From: Hydra vulgaris
Taxonomy: Eukaryota; Cnidaria; Hydrozoa; Anthoathecata; Hydridae
Direction of reading: 5' to 3'
DNA length: 64,000 nt
Assembly: GCF_038396675.1 (NCBI RefSeq)
Contig: NC_088933.1
Location: 15,240,001 to 15,304,000, forward strand
Below are positions 56,451 to 64,000 of the stretch, one piece after another. How positions within the stretch are numbered: the stretch's first letter is position 1; each line of letters opens with the position of its first letter. The notes below the pieces were generated by a model. That model was not told where the DNA came from. It was given only the letters and a program-made list of their open reading frames with translations, and ran no database searches. Position numbers and translations under genes: made by a program.

Positions 56451-56902
56451 CTTCCGTACTAGTTGCTTTTATAAATTTTCTTCTTACCTTTTCTTCTTTT
56501 TTCTATTACCCCTCTTCTTTTTTTTGTTTTTTTGTTTTTGTCTATTCAACTATCAAAATGAGGGCTATTTATATATTTTGTTATATATATTATATATAAT
56601 AAAATAAACAGCTAAATAAAAATAGTATTTTTTCCAATAAATTTAAACGAAAAATAAGGAGGTTTTACTCTAATATTGCAAACAAAGAGAGCAACTATGC
56701 ATAATAAGGGATCGGGGTGGTGTGGGGTGGGGTACAATAATAGAAAGCAAAAAGCTATGTAATGTACTAATAATAGTAATACTAATAATAATAATTTGAT
56801 ATTTAATACAATACATTATTATTATCTTTTTGTCAATAAACAAAGGGTAAATGATAAAAAAAAACACATTAATCGCATAATTTTTAATTTATAAATGGGA
56901 TA
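56451..56902. other. Pyrimidine-rich and simple-sequence stretch
   Basis: T/C-rich tracts at 56455-56545, a TATATATTATATATAAT patch at 56582-56600, a TAATAATAGTAAT repeat at 56765-56795. No gene. Confidence 0.4.
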
Positions 56903-57566
56903 AGGGTCGTCCGTAAATTACGTGACGCTTTAGGTGGGAAAGGTTAAGCGATTTTGTGACAATTTGTTTCGATGGGAGGGAGGGGGTCTCCGATTTTGTA
57001 ACGCAACATTTTTTTTTCAGTTTTAAATCTAGAGAAGATTTTCTTTTAATTAAAAGAGTACCTGACCAAACCACAACCCTCAGTTGATGTATCTACATGT
57101 TGATTGTAACTGCGCCTAAATCTTTCTTAGTCGATGTGTACGCTCCCTTGACGGAATAGTTACAGCCTGTTAACAAACTGTTAAAGTTTTAACAGTCTAT
57201 GTGGGGTACACGCTCTGCGCTTTGACTTTATATGGTCCAAGTGCAGAACTTTATTTATTTGATGCACAAAAGTGTGCAGCCACAAAAAATATGGCACAAA
57301 CAAAAAAAAATAGAAAAATTTCGTCATCGATAAACCTCGAAACTCTAAGTTTATTAGCCGGAAGCGGAATCCACTTGGCCACGCTAACATGACAAATAAT
57401 GAGAAAATTATATCTAAAATTAGAATGACGTTTAGGATAGCGATGTTAATTTATACAATTTTGCACGGAACTATTGGGGTGGAAAAAAAAAGCGATGCAT
57501 CACGAGGAGGGAAGGGGAGGGGTCAAATATTGTCAAAAATTGTAAGACGTAATTTATGGGCGGCTT
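56903..57566. mobile_element. MITE with CGTCCGTAAATTACGT ends
   Basis: The left end GGGTCGTCCGTAAATTACGT (from 56903) pairs inverted with ACGTAATTTATGGGCGGC (57549-57566). The next blocks (GGGAGGGAGGGGGTC against GGGAAGGGGAGGGGTC) are G-rich on the same strand. Short frames at 57181-57392 are not credible genes. The end motif is one I have seen in interspersed repeats of many animals; family not named. Confidence 0.6.
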
Positions 57567-58080
57567 CAAAGTTGTCCAGAGTTAACCTAGAAATATACGT
57601 CCAGCACCACCCATTTATACCACAGTTCAAGTTACTATTTTTAAAACCAATCATAAAAGTATAAAACAGTTTTTTTTTATTTTTAATAAATATTGTTAAT
57701 TAAATTTGTAACATAACTAAATAAAAGTTAAATGCATAAAATAAAAATTAGATACAATTATAAAATCATAATTGATGACACACAGCTATTCTGATGGTAA
57801 AAAACAATATATTGCACTACAATCCGATTGCTTTGAAATATTGGGGCGAAGTTGGAAGTAAAGATGTTTAAAAAAAAAATTTCTTTAAACATCTTCACTT
57901 CTAACAAGACTGCAAGAAACCACTATTAAAGTTTTAAGTTACTGAAAAACAAAAAATGAAGTTAATAAAGCAAGATAACAATTAACAAGCAAGATAAAAG
58001 ATTGTTAATTGTATGAATCAAGAAAACAAGACGAAGAGAGCAAAATCCAAAGAACTTATGTTCGAGGGAAAAAAACTAGA
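57567..58080. other. No gene; one dyad
   Basis: AT-rich flank with an inverted pair GAAGTAAAGATGTTTAAA / TTTAAACATCTTCACTTC (57855-57903). The right part is the 3' end of the minus-strand LINE. Confidence 0.4.
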
Positions 58081-59350
58081 CTAAGGAACAGTCGCAGTTA
58101 AAAGGTGAGACTTAGTTGAATGATAAGTAATACGAAAATGAGTTTTTGTTGGTAGCACAAAAGACACTACCTCTTTAGAGCAGCGCCTACTATAGCATTT
58201 ATAGAAAAGAAAAAGAGAAGCAACATTACGACAATGTGATAATTGTTGTAGGCTGGCAGCGAAAGCAGGTCCAACTATGTTTACAATGCATTTTTGCACT
58301 TTGTCTAAAAGAGAAAAGGCATGATTCAATGATATACTCCAGATATGGCAACAGCATTCTATGAAAGGATGGATTTGAGATTTATAGAGATAAAGAATAA
58401 AATCCGGAGTGAGAAAGTGGCTAGCGCGGTAAAGAGATGCAACCTTAGCAAATGCTAATTTTGAAATGGACTTGATAAATGGTTTCCAAGTAAGATCGGA
58501 AGTAAGAGTTAATCCTTGAAAACGAAGGGTAGATGACTCATCTAGTACATTACCGTTCATAAATATAGGAAAATCAAGATTATTGCAATAACGATTACCT
58601 GAAAAAAATTGAGTTTTATCTGAGTTAAAATTTACCCACCAACGAGAGCTCCATGCTGTAGTAGAAGTGAAACCCTTTTCAAGCTCAAATGCCCCCTTGA
58701 AACAATCAGAGAGTATTGGTTTCGTATCAAGACAAGAATAAATGGTAGTATCATCAGCAATACTAACTGTATTAGGTATACTAACTGATATTGAGTCAAT
58801 AGCTGTTTACTAAACTCTTAATTTTTCATAGCTTTGTTGAGGCAGCTCCTCCCCCCTCCCCCGGCACTGTTGGCCCTGAAGGACAAAACCTTGAAAACCC
58901 CTGAAGTTACAAAAAACGAAGAAGAGTGCTGTCCATTGAGGACAACTTCTATGCAATGATTGGTAAAGAAGGATTCAATAATCTTAAAGATGCTATCTGA
59001 TACACCGTAAAAATAGAAAGCTTTTAGAGAACCAACATGTCAAACTTTATTATAGGCTTTAGAAATATCGAGAGCGATAACCTTAACCTCTCAACATCTA
59101 TCTGATGCACAATAAAATCTATCGGGTTTTATCGTTAACAAATCAGCAGTAGAACGAGAAGACCGAAATCCATATTGATGATCAGAAAGTTATTAGGTTT
59201 AAGATAAGAGATTAGGTGTTTGTTTATTTAAGACTCAAAAACCTTGCTTATGATAATGAGAAGACTAAATAGACGGTAATTAGACGAATCAGATGGTTCT
59301 CCACGATTTTTGTAAATAGAGATAACACGTGACACAAGCTGTAGAAGAGT
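58081..59350 (-). pseudogene. LINE reverse transcriptase (CR1/Jockey/I-like), broken
   Basis: From right to left: SRVISIYKNRGEPSDSSNYR, FSLLIISKVFES, ALDISKAYNKV (first catalytic Asp region), FYFYGVSDSIFKIIESFFTN, VVLNGQHSSSFFVTSGVF, an insertion near 58800-58880, IADDTTIYSCLD (catalytic DD kept, expected F/YADD), WWVNFNSDKTQFFS, FMNGNVLDESSTL, TWKPFIKSISKLAFAKVASL, YRASHFLTPDFILYLYKSQI, HPFIECCCHIW, and the terminal RNVASLFLFYKCY. The C-terminal 159 codons are open. Upstream parts have stops and shifts. Same subfamily as 43488-44060. Confidence 0.85.
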
Positions 59351-60185
59351 CTAAGCACGAAAGCACTTTTGATATAGAAGGTAGGGTGAAACGAATGTCA
59401 AGCAATGGATTAACCTGTTTGTCGAGTATATTAAGTAGAAATCAATTATGTAATCAAGAGATAAGATTGATGAAAAGCAATCTTATTTCTTGATTATCTT
59501 AGCAAACTGTTCATGACGTAACGAAATTTGAACCATGCAAGAGAAATAGTATAACATATTTGCCCTTATTATAAATACTGTTAAAGATTCTGCAGAAGTC
59601 TCTGGAGTCTATTTTATGAGATGAAAAACGAGATTTTGTGACTTGAGAATAGATATTTTGCGTTTGCCTATAAATCACAAAAAGAAAGTTTTTTTGGACA
59701 CTTAGAACCAAATAGCTTCTTTAGTTTTAGCTGTACATTAAGTTTTCTTTAGTTTTAAGTACATTAATCCTTTAATTTTTTTTTCTTTTAAAAAAATATT
59801 AAATGATTCTTTGTTCAAACTCGGTGACAAATTTACCGTCATATACCGTAGCTCAAAGAATCATTTTGTAATATTATTGTCAATAGTTTTTAAAACATAC
59901 TACAGCTTGATAATTTGTAATTTTCACTAAAGCGAAACCATTCAGGTAAAAAAAATATGATTGCCTCAACAAGGCTAAGAAAAACTAAAAGTTTAATAAA
60001 AAGCTATTGAATCAGTTAGTATACCTATTACAGTGATTGTACCTTTTTACTGTAATTAAATGTCCTATTTTGTTGCAGTTTAATTGCTGCATACTTCAAA
60101 CGAGCAGCATAATAGAGTATTTACATTGCAAAACAATGTAAATATTCCTAATGTTTACACTATATTTGAAGGTTAGATTAGAGTA
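59351..60185. other. No gene; minor dyads
   Basis: The first 150 bases continue decayed LINE sequence. A 66-codon minus frame at 59511 is not recognised. Dyads: AATGATTCTTTG...CAAAGAATCATT (59801-59864) and ATTTACATTG...CAATGTAAAT (60119-60143). Confidence 0.4.
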
Positions 60186-60366
60186 ATATGAGCACCTTTA
60201 GCAAAAATTGGAATATTTTTATTAATAATTATGCTGGATCCAAAATTTTTGTAAATAAACAATTTTTAGGGATCTCTACTCATGATCCACTTAGATATTT
60301 AGGCACCCAAAATTTTTTCTTAAAAACACAGAGGTTTTAAAAAAGTAGCAAAAGTGCTCATATAAC
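60186..60366. mobile_element. Short MITE-like element (ATGAGCACYTTWGC ends)
   Basis: ATATGAGCACCTTTAGC at the left and GCAAAAGTGCTCATAT at the right are inverted, about 180 bp apart. Noncoding. It could instead be a TIR pair of a larger element including the Tc1 copy to the right. Confidence 0.45.
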
Positions 60367-60888
60367 CCAGACCACTTGGTAATAAGAGCACTTTAAAATA
60401 GCTCAAAAAATTAATATTAATTAAATAAAAAAAATATTAACCTGATATTTCTAACTAACTTTTGAAATGTAATGATTCGTTATAAACAAATCTTATCATT
60501 AAAAAATCAAATGTTAAGCCACTTTTTATTGAAACAATACTACATTTTTTTTCTGCCAGGAAAAAAAAATTGTTTTATTATATTTTCAATTTTATTAACT
60601 CAAACATACGAACAAAAAAATTCAAATATTTTTGAAATTAAATTACAGAAAAATATTTAGTAGTGTTGAAGTATTATAATTCTTTAATATCTTTTGTTTT
60701 TATTGAAAATCAATTAAAACCACTGCGATATTAGGACTTTAAGCACAGTATTGTTCAATTAGTTTCAGTATTATGCAATTAGTTGCATCAAACATTTTTT
60801 TTTGTTATTTGTTGTTTCATTCTACGTTTTCTCTCATTTAACTGTAATTAGAAATAAAAGTAAATTTGAAAAAAGTAAAAAGATAAAG
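60367..60888. other. Upstream flank of Tc1 copy
   Basis: AT-rich, no gene. The 62-codon frame at 60472 is Phe/Leu/Lys-rich low complexity. Confidence 0.35.
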
Positions 60889-62040
60889 ATGGACACTACA
60901 CCAAGAAAAAGATCAAAAATATAAACTTTACTTCAGTATTCTAATAAATCTCAACGGGAAATAGCTACATTATGTTCAGTTAACCAATCTACAGTAAGAT
61001 GGGTCAAGAGGCATTACTTTGCAATAGGAAGCTTATCACTATTAAAACAAGGGAAATGTGGTCAAAAAACGAAAAACCTCAGTGAGAGATGACCGATATC
61101 TGATGCTGGAGAGTACTAAATATACAAAAAAGACAATTGAGCAACTAATAAATAATTTAGCAACGCATGATATCCATGTCTGCTCAAGTACTGTGCAGAG
61201 GAGGTTGATAGCTGTTAAAAAATTTGCTAGAAAACCTACTAAAAAACCATTACTTACAGATACCATAAAAGAAAAGCGTCTTTTGAGGGCACAGGAATAC
61301 ATAAAATGAATTAAAAAAAAATGAATAAGGGTACAATAAAAGTTGTAACTGCTAAGTTTGCATTTATTTTCTTTATTATATTTATGTAATCATGCTATTT
61401 TTAAAAACTAAAGATATTAAATTAAAGAGACTTGATAATTGTTAATTTATTTTCTCTAATAACAGTCTTGATAAATGTTAACTTTTTTAATGATTGGTTG
61501 CAGGTTTTATTTTTAGATGAATCACATTTCGAAGTGCAAGACCAGCAATCAAAGTTTTTTCGTCTTCCGATGGTGAGCATATAAGACCTGGACACGTTGA
61601 ACAATATGCCAAGTATCCAGAAAAGTAAAATTTTTTGAGTTGTTTCTCTGCTGTTGGACCAGGAGCACTCTATCCAGTTACTAGCATAATGAACTCTGAT
61701 ACTTACATCGAGGTTCTTCAAACACATTTAATTCGAGAGATGTTAAAAGGGTTTCCAAATAGAAACGAAATACTGCAGCAGGGCTTCTCATGGAAGAATT
61801 TAATATTAAAACACTAAAATAGTCTGGCAAACTCCATAGATCTCAGTCCAATTGAGAATCTCTGGACAATTGTAAAAAAAAGACTGCGAAAATATGACTG
61901 CACAAATAAAACTAAGCTTACACCACTATCCTTCAGATTTGGTTTGAAGAATCCAAAACCTTTGTAAAGATTTGATATATTTTTTGCCGAATTGTGTGCA
62001 GAAAGTTATAGCATTACTAGGAGGACACACTAAATATTAG
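60889..62040 (+). pseudogene. Tc1/mariner transposase, nearly full length, broken
   Basis: Start MDTTPRKRSKI (60889), stop, then SQREIATLCSVNQSTVRWVK (first HTH), a shift, KKTIEQLINNLATHDIHVCS and STVQRRLIAVKKFARKPTKK (second HTH), KRLLRAQEYIK. A gap of about 190 bp ending TTGCAG (61320-61502) may be an intron. VLFLDESHFEVQDQQS (first catalytic D) follows, with SAVGPGALYPVTSIMN and EVLQTHLIREMLKGFPNR. The second catalytic motif has lost its Asp (QQG where QQDGAP is expected). The end reads SIDLSPIENLWTIVKKRL (last Glu kept) and RIVCRK/NCVQKVIALLGGHTKY. Several frames are used. Inactive by frame and active site. Confidence 0.85.
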
Positions 62041-62534
62041 TGTATAACTTTTTATTATAATGGAGAGAAAAAACTTAAAAGTTCTAGGATTTTTATAGTT
62101 TTTGATTTTGATGCAAATAATTTGCAAAATAATCTGGGTAATTTCAATGAAAAATTCTAGGTAATTTGAGCATGCTTATGTCAAACAAAAATGGCCTTTT
62201 AAATAAACTCAAAACTAAATATTTCTATGCATTGTTTTTCAAACAAAAATGGAACGGATTTCTTGCTAACATACTTTTATTTATAAAAAATTAATTTCAT
62301 TATTTTAGCATTAAAGTTTCGCGCCACAGATTTATTTATGCGTTATGATATTATTTTAACAACGCAAAAATTTCATAGCGTTTTAAGTAGATAATAGCCG
62401 CTAGTTACTGCATATAAATTTACTCTATATATATTGATTCCTATTATCACCACATAAAGTTGGTTCAAAGAATATAAAGCAACTTTAACTTCACTGCTTG
62501 CTCTTATCTAAGAAATCTTTATGTATGCTCATTA
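62041..62534. other. Flank between two Tc1/mariner relics
   Basis: AT-rich sequence without a gene. It probably includes the 3' end of the preceding Tc1 element, whose terminal repeat I could not define. Confidence 0.35.
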
Positions 62535-62890
62535 GGGTTATGACTTTTTTTCAACCTTATGCTCCTGAACTGTAGTTTGATGAACTTTTACCTTAAAAGC
62601 ACGAAATGAACTATTATTTGAATATCTCATAGTTTACCAGTAAGAAAATTCAATTGTTAGAATGGCCAGCGCTCTTACCTGATTTAAATTCCATCGAAAA
62701 CGTACGAGGCATCTTAGTAAGACTTGTTTATGCAGAAGGAAACGGTATTCGAATGTCGATGAATTGAAAAAGGCAATTGTTCATGTTTGGAAGAACATAT
62801 TCCTTGCAGATCTTAGAAAACGTTCGGAAAGTATGCCAAATCGAATATCTGAAGTTATTCAGAATGGCGGCAATAAAACAACATGTTAAT
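62535..62890 (+). pseudogene. Tc1/mariner relic: 5' TIR joined to transposase C-terminus
   Basis: Begins TA-GGGTTATGACTTTTTTTC. The first 98 bp are the terminal repeat shared with the MITE at 47118-47520. It then jumps directly to the C-terminal part: LLEWPALLPDLNSIENVRGI (SPDLNPIENLWG motif with last catalytic Glu), then in the next frame VDELKKAIVHVWKNIFLADL and RKRSESMPNRISEVIQNGGN, followed by a stop. So the N-terminal two thirds are deleted. It differs from the 60889 copy (SMPxRI...NGG end), so it is a separate lineage. Confidence 0.85.
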
Positions 62891-62942
62891 AATAAATTCA
62901 AATAGTAATACAAAGCATTATGGAACTTTGTAGAGTAAAATT

Positions 62943-63153
62943 TTTTTTTATTTTTTATTTTTTTTTTATTTTTTTATTTAAGGTGCCCCAAGAAGGCCTA
63001 ACGGTCTTGTCACAGAGCACCGCGGAAATGCATTTAACCAGGAAGTTCACGCCTCCTTCCATACCGTGACGCGAAAATATGTCCAGAGCTCGTTTCGAAC
63101 CTGGATCTCCTGCTTATTAAGCAAGCGTTCTAACCACTGCGCCACGGCCGCAC
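62943..63153 (-). mobile_element. tRNA-derived SINE
   Basis: On the minus strand from 63153: GCGGCCGTGGCGCAGTGGTT (tRNA 5' end with A box), an anticodon-arm-like CTTGC-TTAATAA-GCAGG whose loop would read AAT (an Ile-type anticodon), and GGTTCGAAAC (B box). A 3' half follows containing TTCCGCGGTGCTCTGTGACA and GGCCTTCTTGGGGCACC, ending in an A-rich tail (62943-62983 on the plus strand as T-rich). The head drives Pol III transcription. Movement depends on a LINE partner in trans. No clear target duplication was found. GC content is far above its surroundings, as for a young SINE. Confidence 0.85.
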
Positions 63154-63332
63154 AATGAGGTTATAATGAGGTTATAATTTGAAATGAGGTTATAATTTTG
63201 CACCATCATTTTTCTAAGATTTTCAAGTCAATTAACGAAATAAAACCAGATATATGTAAAGATCACAATGGGGCCAGTTCTTTTACGTTTAAAAGCACAA
63301 GATCTTGTCATTGTTATAAGCAATAGAGGGCA

Positions 63333-63706
63333 GTTAAGTTTTCTTAAAATATTTACGTTTTGTTTTGCAGAATTTTTTGCTAACTGATTGCCTCGTTCAG
63401 TTTATTCCAATAAAACAGAACACTGAAATAGGATTTCATATAGCTATATCAACAAATATCAAGGTGCTACTAAAATAGCTTCAGGTTTTGCTAAAACTAT
63501 CCACAAATCTTTATTGGAATTAATTTAAATCTTAGTAACTACTTAGAAACGTCTGAGGTTATTTAATGTAGTGCATTGATATATGTTGATATAGTGATCT
63601 AAAATCCTTTATCAGTATTCTGTTTTATTGGAATAAACTGAAGCAGGCGATTAATTAGCGAAAAATTCAGCAAAACAAAACGTATTTACTCTAAGAAAAT
63701 CTAACT
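63333..63706. mobile_element. Palindromic MITE with ~140-bp arms
   Basis: The left arm (GTTAAGTTTTCTTAAAATAT..., TACGTTTTGTTTTGCAGAAT) pairs inverted with the right arm ending TAAGAAAATCTAAC. The centre-near blocks CAGTTTATTCCAATAAAACA and its complement are identical. Noncoding. Confidence 0.85.
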
Positions 63707-64000
63707 ATTATCTAACCATTTTAATAATATAAGAATAAAACAATTTTATTGCAAACACGACTCATCGCAATCACAAGAATTTGTGCTTTTCAACATAAGA
63801 CAAAAAAAATATGCCTCTTGATGTTAAAAACATGTTTAATGCTTTTAACATTAATATTGCGTTTGAAACTTCTTATAGAATAAAATTATTATAAAACCTA
63901 ATTTATTTTATCTGAATACAACTTCATACAAAGACTAAAATAAATATGTAAAAAAGGAAATATTAACAAACAAAAAAAAAATGATAATAGTAATAATAAT
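63707..64000. other. Right edge, no gene
   Basis: AT-rich, ends in a TAATAATAGTAATAAT simple repeat. Nothing else seen. Confidence 0.4.

Noticed and set aside
57181..57664. Frames of 63-91 codons inside the CGTCCGTAAATTACGT MITE
   Set aside because: They lie in a noncoding palindromic-ended element, have no motif, and both strands are equally open.
61042..61727. Minus-strand frames over the Tc1 copy
   Set aside because: Antisense shadows of the plus-strand Tc1 coding blocks.
63082..63153. A functional tRNA gene on the minus strand
   Set aside because: The acceptor stem does not close. The sequence continues into a SINE body with an A-rich tail, so only a tRNA-like head is present.

Overview
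The window is AT-rich eukaryotic DNA with long (TA)n tracts, spliced coding sequence and very dense transposable-element remains. The families present (CR1/Jockey-like LINEs, a Penelope-type GIY-YIG fragment, pogo/Jerky, Tc1/mariner, piggyBac and hAT transposases, long-TIR DNA transposons, MITEs and a tRNA-derived SINE) suggest an early-branching animal. A cnidarian such as Hydra fits best. That is an inference from base composition and remembered family abundance, not a database match. No complete host gene is visible. Nearly every long reading frame belongs to a decayed mobile element, and most carry stops or frameshifts. Only two short stretches look like possible host exons: 42009-42145 on the minus strand (claudin/PMP22-like) and 54893-55061 on the plus strand (single-pass membrane tail).

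Layout. 0-8.7 kb: BED-like fragment, a CpG-rich TTTCGYAAG cluster, a pogo/Jerky pseudogene, two MITEs, a piggyBac pseudogene and a 5'-truncated LINE. 8.77-12.39 kb: DNA transposon A, with TIRs of about 360 bp and (TA)n on both sides, carrying a spliced C/DxxH-type transposase. 13.33-22.94 kb: a nest. Element C is split by element B (14.59-20.94). B is split by a non-autonomous hAT-type element (17.65-20.61) with exact 8-bp target duplications. That element carries a 0.6-kb palindromic MITE (19.45-20.06). A second MITE (21.72-22.66) lies elsewhere in C. The broken transposase frame of C reads continuously across B once B and one copy of its target duplication are removed. 23.4-28 kb: Penelope-type fragment and a LINE with ORF1, endonuclease and partial RT. 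28-30.6 kb: a MITE with 42-bp repeats, a psq HTH fragment and a degenerate tandem duplication. 30.6-33.4 kb: a multi-exon pseudogene of an orphan family. 33.6-44.1 kb: pogo, hAT, hAT and mariner fragments, MITEs, palindromes, the claudin-like exon and a LINE RT. 44.3-48.06 kb: long-TIR transposon D with a decayed transposase and two nested MITEs. 49-54.6 kb: Tc1, hAT-like and Helitron-like relics, and an element ended by inverted arrays of about 52-bp TCGAAA units. 54.9-64 kb: membrane exon, pogo relic, MITEs, LINE RT, two Tc1/mariner relics, a SINE and a final MITE.

The window contains no operon-like cooperation and no CRISPR array. The strongest points are the four-level nest with its internal proof of order, three or four transposase-type families I cannot name (A, B, C, D), the orphan gene at 30.6-33.4 kb, the phased TIR arrays (73 bp and about 52 bp), and a recurrent class of short palindromic insertions that break coding frames. 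All identifications rest on motif reading alone.
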